The position numbers and the translations under genes are program-made. DNA of 64,000 bases from Stieleria sp. JC731 (GTDB taxonomy: Bacteria; Planctomycetota; Planctomycetia; Pirellulales; Pirellulaceae): assembly GCF_020966635.1 (NCBI RefSeq), contig NZ_JAJKFQ010000011.1, forward strand, positions 1,240,001 to 1,304,000. Direction: 5' to 3'. The notes under the pieces were generated by a model. The model worked only from the letters and a program-made list of their open reading frames with translations. It did not search any database and had not been told where the DNA came from. Positions 17,496 to 26,369 of the stretch are shown in pieces (positions within the stretch are counted from its first letter, which is position 1; the number at the start of each line of letters is the position of its first letter).

Positions 17496-20144
17496 ATGCA
17501 ATCCTATCCGCATCGCTTGCCCACCATGCGTTTTTGCCCCTCAGGTTCGCGCCGGCTTTCTTGTGCTTCTATCGCGGCGTTTGTGTTTGCCGTGGTCATC
17601 TATTTGCCGTCGTTGGCGACAGCTCAGTCGGGTGAGTCGGCAGGAAAGCCTAACGTCTTGGTCGCACCGTCGGTTGTCCAGCGAGCTTCGGATAGTCGCT
17701 GGACACCACTGACAGCCGTCGGAGCGAACCGAACCGACAAAGATCGCGAAGAAATTGTTTCGGTCTATCTGGACGGAAACGCTGATATCCAATTCGCGAC
17801 GAAGTTTTGGATCCCGGCGAATAGCCGGCGACAAGCTTGGATTCCGCTTTTGGTACCTCCCCAAGACGACTTTGACCGCGTCAACATTCCGTTGACAACC
17901 ATGTCGATCGAATCCGGTCCCGATGGAGAGACGCTACGTCCCGATTGGACGGACTCGGCGACGGTTGATCGTTCGCTTCTGCTGACTCAGTTCGAAATCA
18001 ACACGGGGCTGTTGATGGAGGCACCTGAGATCGACTTGGATGGAAAGCAAGTCGCCAGGATGCAGGAGCTGATGTCGCTGATCAACGCTGGACGATCGAC
18101 TGCGATTCAACAGTCGATGGAGCTTCCGAACATTGCGTTCGCGTCAAACTTTTTACCTGATACCCAAGGCGGTCTGGATCAGTTGGATCAGATCGTCATA
18201 GCGGGCAACGCTTTGAAACAGGACAGCGCCGGTCTGTTGGCGGTGCGACGATGGCTGCGTCGTGGTGGTCGACTGTGGATCATGCTTGATTTGACAGATG
18301 CCGATTTGGTTCGATCGCTATTGGGTGACGATGCGGAATTTGACATCGCCGACAGGACCACTCTGAATCAGTTCACTTTAGAAACTGCTGATGTTGTCGC
18401 CACGCAAGCATTTGCGAGTGAAGAATGGGAATCAGAAACTCCGGTTGACTTTGTCCGAGTTTACACGGCGTCCAAAGATGTGACTTGTAATGTGAATGGG
18501 TGGCCAGCTGCGTTCTGGCAGTCAGTCGGCGACGGCGAAGTGCTTTTCACGACTTTGGGACACGCAGGATGGCTGACGGCAGAGTCAGCTCCTACGGTGG
18601 CACTGGGGCAATTATCACGAAGATTGTTCGAACCGCGAGCGAAACCGTTTGAATCCGTCACGGCAATGGTGCCGGTTGTGAATGATCAAATCGGCTATTC
18701 GATCCCATCTCGATCGATCGCCGCATCGTTGATGGGAGCCAACACTTTGTTGATTGCGCTCGGCGGCCTGTGGTGGATGAAACGCAAACGGCTTGAAATG
18801 CTTGCCGTGTTAATTCCTGCAGTCGCTCTTTTGACAAGCGCGGTCATGCTGTGGGTCGGAAATCAAAATTCTGGATCGATTCCCACAACGATCGCTTCGG
18901 GGCAATTGGTGGTAATCAATGACGCTACCGAAGAAGCCGATATCCAATCCACCTATGCGGTGTATTGCCAAGAAGAAACGCCGATCGAGTTGACGTCCGC
19001 ACCAGACACATTCGTGCAGCCACTGGATTGGTCTGGAAGTCGGACGAAACGTGTTCAGTGGGGAGACAGCGGAATCAACCGATGGATTCAACCGGACCAG
19101 CCACCGGGAACGGTTGAAAACTGGTATTCCGATACGTCTATGTTTGTACGCTCCGCCAGCACCAAAGACTCATCTAAGCAGTCGTCTGCAATCGTTCGTT
19201 CGGTTGTCGGCACATTTGACGAATCAGGGTTTGTCGGTCGTTTTCCGACTGCGGGTGAAAGTCAGGTCGAGGATGCGTTCCTAGCCGGTTTTCCATCGCC
19301 AAGTTCGGCTGTTTCAATAAACCCAGCTGGCGGTGAAGTCGAGGTCCGAATCGGTCCATCGGACGTTCTTGCGAAAGATCAATTCGTCGCTGACACATTG
19401 CTGGATGATGAGCAATCCAAACGACAAGTCGTTCTACGTCGGCTTTTCGAAACCGCAGAGAAGAGTTTCTTAGTCAACGGTCCACAGTTGCTATTTTGGA
19501 GTGATCCGCAGTCGGTTGGCCTTAGCGTCGCCGACTCGTTTACTCGCAAAGGTACTTCGCTGATCTCGGTGCCCGTAAGGCTTGTTCCTCCAGAATCAGG
19601 AAGTCGAATCATAATACCCTCGACATTCATTCAGACCGAATCCTTTGCCAAGTATCGTGGGATCTCTTCGCTGTTCAATCCACGAAACGGGCAGTGGTTG
19701 ACCGACGTGACGAAGTCGACCGAGACAGATTTATTATTCAAGTTCCCTGATGCTGTCGGACAAATCGAATTGGAACGTGTCAATGTGAAATTGAAAATCA
19801 ACGCTCCCGAACGAAAGCTGACGATCAGCGCGGTTCACGGTGATGACAGTACCACGGTGTTTGAACAACAAAGTCCAACGGGAACGATTCAATTCGCGAT
19901 TGATGATCCGAGCATTTTGGATGCGAAAACTCATCAGGGATTGGTCCTGACGATTGCCGTCAGTGCACCGGAAGGGTCTGAAGAAACGAAGGGCAGCTTT
20001 GTCGTTTCGCAGGGTGATCCGGGGCAGTCCAACGGGCCTGCACCGGGGGCACCTCAACCGATCATTGCGGAAACAGAAAATACCAGTAAGACCTGGCAGA
20101 TTGATGCTTTGGCAATCGACGTCGAAGGTGTCGCGGCACCGTAA
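17496..20144 (+). CDS. Large membrane protein linked to an ABC-2 transporter
   Basis: An 882-residue protein. A signal peptide or N-terminal anchor lies at about residues 25-45 (SIAAFVFAVVIYLPSLATAQ; ATG 17526 is an alternative start). Residues ~50-410 are an extracytoplasmic domain that includes an alpha/beta core like class I glutamine amidotransferase-type folds (LDQLDQIVIAGNALKQDSAG, then LRRGGRLWIMLDLTD), as in GldG/DUF4350-like partners of ABC exporters. Two membrane helices follow at about 415-460 (MGANTLLIALGGLWWM and LEMLAVLIPAVALLTSAVML). The remaining ~420 residues are beta-rich and outside. It is the first gene of an operon with an ATPase, a permease and a HEAT protein. The family has no assigned activity; involvement in envelope transport is inferred from context. 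Confidence 0.75.
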   Translation: MQSYPHRLPTMRFCPSGSRRLSCASIAAFVFAVVIYLPSLATAQSGESAGKPNVLVAPSVVQRASDSRWTPLTAVGANRTDKDREEIVSVYLDGNADIQFATKFWIPANSRRQAWIPLLVPPQDDFDRVNIPLTTMSIESGPDGETLRPDWTDSATVDRSLLLTQFEINTGLLMEAPEIDLDGKQVARMQELMSLINAGRSTAIQQSMELPNIAFASNFLPDTQGGLDQLDQIVIAGNALKQDSAGLLAVRRWLRRGGRLWIMLDLTDADLVRSLLGDDAEFDIADRTTLNQFTLETADVVATQAFASEEWESETPVDFVRVYTASKDVTCNVNGWPAAFWQSVGDGEVLFTTLGHAGWLTAESAPTVALGQLSRRLFEPRAKPFESVTAMVPVVNDQIGYSIPSRSIAASLMGANTLLIALGGLWWMKRKRLEMLAVLIPAVALLTSAVMLWVGNQNSGSIPTTIASGQLVVINDATEEADIQSTYAVYCQEETPIELTSAPDTFVQPLDWSGSRTKRVQWGDSGINRWIQPDQPPGTVENWYSDTSMFVRSASTKDSSKQSSAIVRSVVGTFDESGFVGRFPTAGESQVEDAFLAGFPSPSSAVSINPAGGEVEVRIGPSDVLAKDQFVADTLLDDEQSKRQVVLRRLFETAEKSFLVNGPQLLFWSDPQSVGLSVADSFTRKGTSLISVPVRLVPPESGSRIIIPSTFIQTESFAKYRGISSLFNPRNGQWLTDVTKSTETDLLFKFPDAVGQIELERVNVKLKINAPERKLTISAVHGDDSTTVFEQQSPTGTIQFAIDDPSILDAKTHQGLVLTIAVSAPEGSEETKGSFVVSQGDPGQSNGPAPGAPQPIIAETENTSKTWQIDALAIDVEGVAAP

Positions 20145-20245
20145 GTAATCGTCGCGTACAGTTCTGCCCGGTTGCAAGTTGCAATCTGTTTTCAATCGAC
20201 AACCCATAGTCAACCTCAACACTTTCTCGCCTACCGATAGCCTCC

Positions 20246-21280
20246 GTGAACAAGCCTTCAATTTCTGACGATGCGGTCGTTCAAACGAATGGTCTGACTA
20301 AACGCTACGACGAATTCACGGCGCTCGATTCGCTGTCGATTCGTGTGGGACGCGGCCAGATTCTTGGCTTTATCGGGCCTAATGGTGCTGGAAAGACAAC
20401 AACGATCCGTATTCTGGTCGGACTCTCGCGACCGACCAGCGGTTCGGCGTCGATTGCCGGAGCGGATTGTGTGACCGAGGCTCGCAAAATCAAAAGGCTT
20501 GTTGGTTACATGCCAGATGATTTTGGCAAATACAACAACATGCGTGTTGGTGAGTACCTGGACTTTTTTGGTGCCGCCTATGGGATCGGTCGCCGAAAGC
20601 GAGTCAGGCGGATCGACGAGGTGCTGGAAATCGCAGGCGCGACATACATGAAGGATCTCTTTGTCGACGCACTTAGTCGGGGAATGCAGCAACGCGTCGC
20701 GATCGCGCGAACGCTGATGCACGATCCCGAGGTTCTGATCCTTGATGAGCCTGCCAATGGTCTGGATCCACAAGCTCGTATCGACATGCGGACGATGTTG
20801 TTGCGTTTAGCCGATATGGGGAAAACGCTGATCGTCACCAGCCATATCCTGCCCGAACTTGCAAGGGTCTGTGACTTGGTCGCGATGATCACCAAGGGCA
20901 AGTTGCGAGCGTTTGGCACGGTTGATGAAATCATGCGGGACATCAAACAACGCCGCACCATGGAAGTCCAATTGGTGAATTCCGAATCAGTCGATCGAGT
21001 CGCACAGATGACGAACGACTGGTTGGAAGCGAGTGCACAACAAGCCACCGCGGAAACGGCGCACACCGAAGCAATCGTGCGTTTCTCGACCAGCCATAGC
21101 GATGCCGAGTTAGCGCCCTTGTTGGCCCATTTGATTGGCAACGGACAGTCGGTTGCCCAGTTCCGTGAAGTCCCGACTGACTTGGAAGACGCATTCCTTT
21201 CGGTTGCCAATCAAGGCGAAAGCAATGACGCACCTCAAGCGTCCGAAGCCGAGAGCGTTGAAAAGGTTGAGGCGTCCTGA
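20246..21280 (+). CDS. ABC transporter ATP-binding protein
   Basis: A 344-residue ATPase (GTG 20246). Walker A GPNGAGKT is at residues 44-51, the Q-loop region around 85-95 (VGYMPDDFGKY), the signature LSRGMQQR at 143-150, Walker B VLILDE at 163-168, D-loop GLDP and switch His200 (TLIVTSH). It belongs to the DRA/ABC-2 group, like the ATPases of GldA/NatA-type exporters. The C-terminal ~110 residues are an accessory domain with an acidic end. Its TGA overlaps the permease ATG by one base (TGATG at 21278-21282), so the two are translationally coupled. The transported substrate is unknown. Confidence 0.95.
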   Translation: MNKPSISDDAVVQTNGLTKRYDEFTALDSLSIRVGRGQILGFIGPNGAGKTTTIRILVGLSRPTSGSASIAGADCVTEARKIKRLVGYMPDDFGKYNNMRVGEYLDFFGAAYGIGRRKRVRRIDEVLEIAGATYMKDLFVDALSRGMQQRVAIARTLMHDPEVLILDEPANGLDPQARIDMRTMLLRLADMGKTLIVTSHILPELARVCDLVAMITKGKLRAFGTVDEIMRDIKQRRTMEVQLVNSESVDRVAQMTNDWLEASAQQATAETAHTEAIVRFSTSHSDAELAPLLAHLIGNGQSVAQFREVPTDLEDAFLSVANQGESNDAPQASEAESVEKVEAS

Positions 21281-22995
21281 TGTCAGCACAATCAATTTCG
21301 CAATCTGATTTAAATGTGAACTCTCACGACGATGGTTCGGTTACCAATCCGGTCGCCAAACGAGAGTTCCTTGGCATTTTACGATCGCCCAAAGCGTTCG
21401 GCGTACTATTCGGGTTGACAGTGATCTTTACGATCGCGGTTTTAATTCGTTGGCCGTCTGCCGGAACTGTTGATCTGTCGGGGACACAATCGATCGCGGT
21501 CTTCCGGATGTTCGGCTACGGATTGTTGGCCGGCGTTGTGTTCTTGGTGCCCGCCTTTCCGGCGGTCTCGATCGTCAATGAAAAGAATGACGGCACACTG
21601 GCGTTGCTGCTCAATTCACCGCTGACACCGCTGAAGATTTACCTCGGTAAGTTGGCCGGGATTTTGATGTTCGCCGCTCTCGTCCTGCTAGCCAGTTTGC
21701 CTGGTGCGGCGGCCTGCTACGTGATGGGCGGCATCGATCTTTATAGCGGGATCGGCCGGTTCTACTTGTTGTTGATTCTGATGATCGTGCACTACGTAAC
21801 GCTAGCCATGTTGATCAGCAGCTATGTGCACACGGCAGATGCGGGTGTGCGGCTGACCTACAGCATCATTTTTGCCTTAGCTTTAGTGACGCTATTGCCG
21901 GGGGCTTTCTTTGTCGGGGATAGCGGATTGATTGGAACGATTGCGGGGTACCTTCGCAGTGTTTCGCCAATCCCAGTGCTAACCGAGTTGATGCAGCAAT
22001 CGAATCCTGGGCAGCGAGGCTTGATCGCACAGTCCACTTGGCCACGGTTCGTCGCCTTTGCAATCGTCAGCAGCATCGGATGTGCTGCTTGGACTCTGTC
22101 GCGATTGAACTATCGAATCTTTGATCGCTCTCGTGCCCAAGGTGTCATGACCGATGATCGCCGGACCAGCGAACGCGTTTTGCGTCGGCTGCTGTACATC
22201 GTCGATCCTCAGCGTCGAAAAGCAGGCATTCCTTGGTACATGAATCCTGTCATGGTCAAGGAGTTTCGGTGTCGAAAGTTTGGCCGATCGCAGTGGTTGT
22301 TTCGTCTCGTTGCTGTCTCTGCCGTCGTATCGATGGGGCTCACGTTCGCAGCGGCGACGAGTGTGACCGCGTGGGGAACTGAAACCATTGGCGGTTTGAT
22401 GGTGATCCTGCAATGCATCCTGATCGTTGTGTTGACCCCCAGCTTGGCGTCCGGTTTGATCAGCGGCGAACGAGACGGCAGCGGATGGGAACTGCTTCGA
22501 TTGACGCCCCTGTCGGCTAGCAAGATCGTACGGGGCAAACTGTTTAGCGTCCTATGGACACTGACACTCGTGTTGTTCGCGACGTTGCCCGGCTACTTGG
22601 TGATGATTTACATCCAGCCGCAGATGATCGTGCAAATCCAGTTGGTGTTGATCTGCCTGTTGCTTACGGTCGTTTACACACTTGCGGTTAGTGCGGCCAT
22701 CGGCAGCCTCTTTCGGACAACTGCCACGGCAACCACGGTGACATACATCGTCGTGATTGGGATCTTCGTCGCACCGATGTTAATTTGGCTTGGGCGAGAC
22801 GCACCCTTTGGACACCAACTGGTCAATTCGGCATTGATGACCAACCCTGCGTGTGCTGCCCTTTCAGTAATCAATACGCCAGGATTCGAAAACTACACCC
22901 TGCTCCCCGGGGCGTGGTGGATCTCAGGTGTGCTGTCCGCAATCATGTTTTGTCTTTTTGGATTTCAGGTATGGCGACTGACGCGGCCCGCTTAA
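21280..22995 (+). CDS. ABC-2 type transporter permease
   Basis: A 571-residue integral membrane protein made of two ABC-2-like halves. Each half begins with a short cytoplasmic coupling-type segment (NPVAKREFLGILRSPKAFG; NPVMVKEFRCRKFGRSQW) followed by about six helices. The conserved ABC-2 motif VSIVNEKNDGTLALLLNSPL occurs in the first half and its counterpart LISGERDGSGWELLRLTPLS in the second. The protein is therefore a complete pseudodimeric channel rather than a half-transporter. It is coupled to the ATPase upstream, and the HEAT-repeat gene starts 29 bp after its stop. Export of a lipid, polysaccharide or protein is possible; nothing in the sequence decides. Confidence 0.92.
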   Translation: MSAQSISQSDLNVNSHDDGSVTNPVAKREFLGILRSPKAFGVLFGLTVIFTIAVLIRWPSAGTVDLSGTQSIAVFRMFGYGLLAGVVFLVPAFPAVSIVNEKNDGTLALLLNSPLTPLKIYLGKLAGILMFAALVLLASLPGAAACYVMGGIDLYSGIGRFYLLLILMIVHYVTLAMLISSYVHTADAGVRLTYSIIFALALVTLLPGAFFVGDSGLIGTIAGYLRSVSPIPVLTELMQQSNPGQRGLIAQSTWPRFVAFAIVSSIGCAAWTLSRLNYRIFDRSRAQGVMTDDRRTSERVLRRLLYIVDPQRRKAGIPWYMNPVMVKEFRCRKFGRSQWLFRLVAVSAVVSMGLTFAAATSVTAWGTETIGGLMVILQCILIVVLTPSLASGLISGERDGSGWELLRLTPLSASKIVRGKLFSVLWTLTLVLFATLPGYLVMIYIQPQMIVQIQLVLICLLLTVVYTLAVSAAIGSLFRTTATATTVTYIVVIGIFVAPMLIWLGRDAPFGHQLVNSALMTNPACAALSVINTPGFENYTLLPGAWWISGVLSAIMFCLFGFQVWRLTRPA

Positions 22996-23024
22996 TTAAT
23001 CGAACGACCTGCTTCTTAGTCGGT

Positions 23025-24833
23025 ATGAAACATTACATTGCGATCGTTTTTGCAGTCCTTGTGGCCAGTTGCTGGGGTTCGTATGCGCAAGCACAAACGA
23101 CTGATCCTCAGTTGGCTGCGTTGGGAAAGGAAATCCTTGACGTGGACTACGTCATGTTTCTTGATCCGGAATTCTTCAGCAATCCGCCCGTCATTGAGAT
23201 CTCGTCTGCGCCCTTGGATTTGTGGCTGAAGGCTGTTAAACGATCCGATGCAAAGCTGCAACGCACGTCGTTGGATACGATCGCGATTGCAAAACGTCGT
23301 GGAATGCCTGAAATTGACAAGGCATTGCCGGTTATCGACGAATTGTTGCAAACGGACGACTTGGAAATAACGGTGCGACGAGCGGCTGTTTCGGCAATGA
23401 TCCAGTTCGAAGATCCATCGACCGTCGCCAGGCTTGTTCAGCAAGCACGCGATTATGGCACACCGATCGCATCGATCGTTGAACCTGCAATGGTCGTTTG
23501 GAAAAACGCATCATTGAAAGAAGACTGGCAGAAGCGATTGACCGATCGCAGTGTTCGTTTAACGCCGCTGCGAACTGCGATTGAAGGTCTTGCCGCGATC
23601 GAAGATCAGGCATCAAGTGATTCGATTCGGTCAATCGTTAGCGATTCCATCCGCCCTGCGTCACTGCGAGTTTGCGCTGCACGAGCTTTAGGACAATTGC
23701 ACGATGGCGGCCTAGAGGATCTCGCCGAAACTCTATCGGAAGATCGGTCATCAAAGGTAACGTCGCTTTTGGCAGTGGAACTGTTACGACAGCACACCAG
23801 TGAGAAGACGATCGAGATTTTGCTTAGCTTGGCAAATTCAGAAACCGACTTGGATCATGGGATGACAAAGGCCGCTGCGATGAAGCGGCTTTATCAGATC
23901 GATCCAGAGATCGTCAACGATGTGGCCAAAGCGGCCGTGCATCACGACGACTATGCAGTTCGTGACATCGCAGCGGGCATCTTGCATACCGTTGGTTCGA
24001 AAGAGAACATCGAACCGCTTGCTCTGCTGCTTGCAGATGAGAGTCCAACTTTGCGTCGTAGTGTCGCGACGATGCTATTCGAATTGGCTCAAAAGTCTGA
24101 GCTGACCGAGGAAGTGATTTCACAGTCGATGGCGATCCTTGATCAAGACGATTGGCGTGGATGCGAACAAGCGACCCGGGTACTGGTCAGTTTGGACTAC
24201 AAACCATCGGGTGACCGATTGGTTGACCTGATTCGCCACCCTCGTGGTGAAACGATGATTGCGGCCGGTTGGGGGCTTCGTCTACTCTCGCAGGAACAGC
24301 ATCTCGACGCGATGCTCGGTCGCGCTCAGGAGATTTACGATCGATATCAGTCGGGTGAATACACAACCGATACGCCTGGACCGGGAAAGTTACTGACCCA
24401 GTTATTTCTAGCGTTCGGACAAATGGATTTTCTGCCAGCCGAGCCATTGATGAGAACTTACGTTCCTCGGAATTTGATGCTGGGTGATTATCCACGCGGT
24501 GCCGCGTGTTGGTCTCTCGGTGTAATCCATGAGGGCGAAGTTGACGAGGACTTAGTCAAAATCATGGAAGGCCGTATCCGAGACACCGAAGCGTTGATCC
24601 CCGAATTCGACACGGTGCGTCAGATGTGTGCTTTAGCCATCGGACGCATGGGCGCCGAACAAGCAATGCCGACACTCCAGAAGTACGCGTCGATGCGTGC
24701 GGGAGGAGTCGGAATGGCGTGCTTCTGGGCGATCGAGCGATTGACCGGAGAGGCTCCGCCGCCGCTGCCGCCGGGCGAGGTGTTCGATTACAAAGACTGG
24801 TTCATGCAGCCATTGAAAGACGACGCGGAGTGA
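23025..24833 (+). CDS. Secreted HEAT-repeat protein
   Basis: From ATG 23025 (the open frame reaches back to 22785 inside the permease gene, but the signal peptide fixes the start) the product has 602 residues. Signal peptide: MKHYIAIVFAVLVASCWG, cleavage near AQA. The rest is a long alpha-solenoid of HEAT-like repeats, with recognisable units such as RRAAVSAMIQFEDPSTVARL, RVCAARALGQLHDGGLEDLA and DIAAGILHTVGSKENIEPLA, then VRQMCALAIGRMGAEQAMPT near the end. HEAT solenoids bind other proteins; being secreted and last in the ABC operon, it may assist the exported substrate or the transporter outside the membrane. The start is 29 bp from the permease stop. It converges on the UvrC-like gene. Confidence 0.85.
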   Translation: MKHYIAIVFAVLVASCWGSYAQAQTTDPQLAALGKEILDVDYVMFLDPEFFSNPPVIEISSAPLDLWLKAVKRSDAKLQRTSLDTIAIAKRRGMPEIDKALPVIDELLQTDDLEITVRRAAVSAMIQFEDPSTVARLVQQARDYGTPIASIVEPAMVVWKNASLKEDWQKRLTDRSVRLTPLRTAIEGLAAIEDQASSDSIRSIVSDSIRPASLRVCAARALGQLHDGGLEDLAETLSEDRSSKVTSLLAVELLRQHTSEKTIEILLSLANSETDLDHGMTKAAAMKRLYQIDPEIVNDVAKAAVHHDDYAVRDIAAGILHTVGSKENIEPLALLLADESPTLRRSVATMLFELAQKSELTEEVISQSMAILDQDDWRGCEQATRVLVSLDYKPSGDRLVDLIRHPRGETMIAAGWGLRLLSQEQHLDAMLGRAQEIYDRYQSGEYTTDTPGPGKLLTQLFLAFGQMDFLPAEPLMRTYVPRNLMLGDYPRGAACWSLGVIHEGEVDEDLVKIMEGRIRDTEALIPEFDTVRQMCALAIGRMGAEQAMPTLQKYASMRAGGVGMACFWAIERLTGEAPPPLPPGEVFDYKDWFMQPLKDDAE

Positions 24834-24931
24834 TATCGCTTCGTCAAAACTGAATGCGACAAGTTGCAAACTCGTGTTTGTAGATCGTGGTCAGTCACCC
24901 TGCCACTGAGAGGGTTGAGTCGCGATCGACG

Positions 24932-26125
24932 TTACGAGGCACGTGCGGTCATTGAACGTCGATAGTACTTTCGGCCGGACTGTTCCGGTGCAAAGGTATG
25001 GTCCAGCTCGCTACGGTTTTTTCGAAACCATGACGCGACTAAACCCAATGTGTAGGGAAATGGCCCGTGGACTCGGTCGGTCGGCCCCTGCAAAGTCGCA
25101 CGCCAGTGGCTGATTGTCGGCTTCATCGCGATATATGACTCGCGACCGATCGGAGTTGCGGCGACCGCGATGACTTCGCCTCCATGCAGCAGGTACCAGT
25201 TATGGCAACCGTCATAGCCAGCGACCGCGTAGACAAAACTGTATTTCCGCCTAGCTTCGGCCAGCATCGTCAGTTTGCGGTGGACGTATTGAAGCGATTT
25301 GAGAGTCCGGTGGGCGCGTCCGGCTAGCTCGTACTGTTGGTTTGCGGCAGCGTTTTGCATTTGTTCCTGCAGCATCATCAACGGTTCATCATTGAAACCA
25401 TCAAGGAAGCTTTCCGCAGCGCTGACCTGTTCCATGTATTCACCGCGGGTGCATGCGGCGGCACAGGGCGCGGTGCAGGTGCCAAGTTCGAAACGCAAAC
25501 AACCGGGACGATGATCCAGATCGAACAATGACAGTTGCTCGGAAAACTGGAATACTTGTTTTTGACCACAGTCGCGGAGCCGAAAAACTTTGTTCAGTGC
25601 ATCGACGGCCACATTCATGCGGCTGGTACCGAAGAACGGCCCTTGGATCGCGATGTAGTCCGGGGGAATCTTTGCCGAAAGATAGAACGTCGGCACGGCA
25701 CCGCGGCCAAGGCACAAATAGACCGGCCGTTGGCGTTTGGGGACTCCTTGGACATTCCAGCGAGGCGTAAACTGTCGAATCAGTTGCTGTTCGCGAAGCA
25801 ACGCGGCAAACTCGCTCGGCTGAGTCTCCCACTGGATCGCGCGAGTATTCTCGATGATTCGGCCAGCTTTTTCATCCTCGTTTGCGGCTCCAAAGTAACT
25901 GAGCAAACGATTTCGAAGCGACTTGCTTTTGCCAACGTAGATCAATTCTCCGTTGCGATCCAACATCCCATATACCCCGGGGACTCGGGGGCAAGACTGG
26001 ACGATTTGAAGCTTTAGATCGTCCTTTGTGATCGCACCGACAACTTCGATCGGACGTGCCGGACGCGGATTAAAAGGATCAACGCCAAAACCGAACTCCG
26101 TCCGACTGGGTGATAGCGCATCCAT
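24932..26125 (-). CDS. UvrC-like (Cho-type) GIY-YIG excision nuclease
   Basis: A start at ATG 26125 is indicated by the strong Shine-Dalgarno AAGGAGGA eight bases upstream; the open frame extends beyond it. The 397-residue product matches the N-terminal half of UvrC: GIY-YIG domain with GVYGMLDRNGELIYVGKS at residues 50-67 followed by the conserved Arg region, a Cys-rich middle (RFELGTCTAPCAAACTRGEY), and a UvrB-interaction-like segment rich in Gln and Ala. The RNase H-like 5' nuclease and helix-hairpin-helix of full UvrC (about 600 residues) are missing, as in Cho of E. coli. It probably makes the 3' incision in nucleotide excision repair with UvrA/UvrB. A full-length UvrC gene would be expected elsewhere in the genome. 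Confidence 0.88.
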   Translation of the reverse strand: MDALSPSRTEFGFGVDPFNPRPARPIEVVGAITKDDLKLQIVQSCPRVPGVYGMLDRNGELIYVGKSKSLRNRLLSYFGAANEDEKAGRIIENTRAIQWETQPSEFAALLREQQLIRQFTPRWNVQGVPKRQRPVYLCLGRGAVPTFYLSAKIPPDYIAIQGPFFGTSRMNVAVDALNKVFRLRDCGQKQVFQFSEQLSLFDLDHRPGCLRFELGTCTAPCAAACTRGEYMEQVSAAESFLDGFNDEPLMMLQEQMQNAAANQQYELAGRAHRTLKSLQYVHRKLTMLAEARRKYSFVYAVAGYDGCHNWYLLHGGEVIAVAATPIGRESYIAMKPTISHWRATLQGPTDRVHGPFPYTLGLVASWFRKNRSELDHTFAPEQSGRKYYRRSMTARAS

Positions 26126-26369
26126 TGGCGTTTCCTCCTTGTGAAGATCCCTCTTAACCATCCCAGCATTATGCCCGATTTTGGCCGCACTGGGAAATCG
26201 AATTTGGAAATCACAAGGGTTGGCAAATATCCCTGGCCGATTTCTGTGAGGGGCCGGGAAGCCGTCAGGTACTTCCCAAGATGCATCGAGAGCGAAAAGC
26301 ATCAATCTGTCAGATTTGCAAGAAAAGGCTAGGACCGGCGTCCGAGCGCGGAACCGCCGCAGCGTTTGG

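Noticed and set aside
17496..24833. Gliding-motility apparatus
   Set aside because: Only the exporter-like components resemble Gld proteins; other Gld/Spr genes are absent, so a motility claim is not supported.
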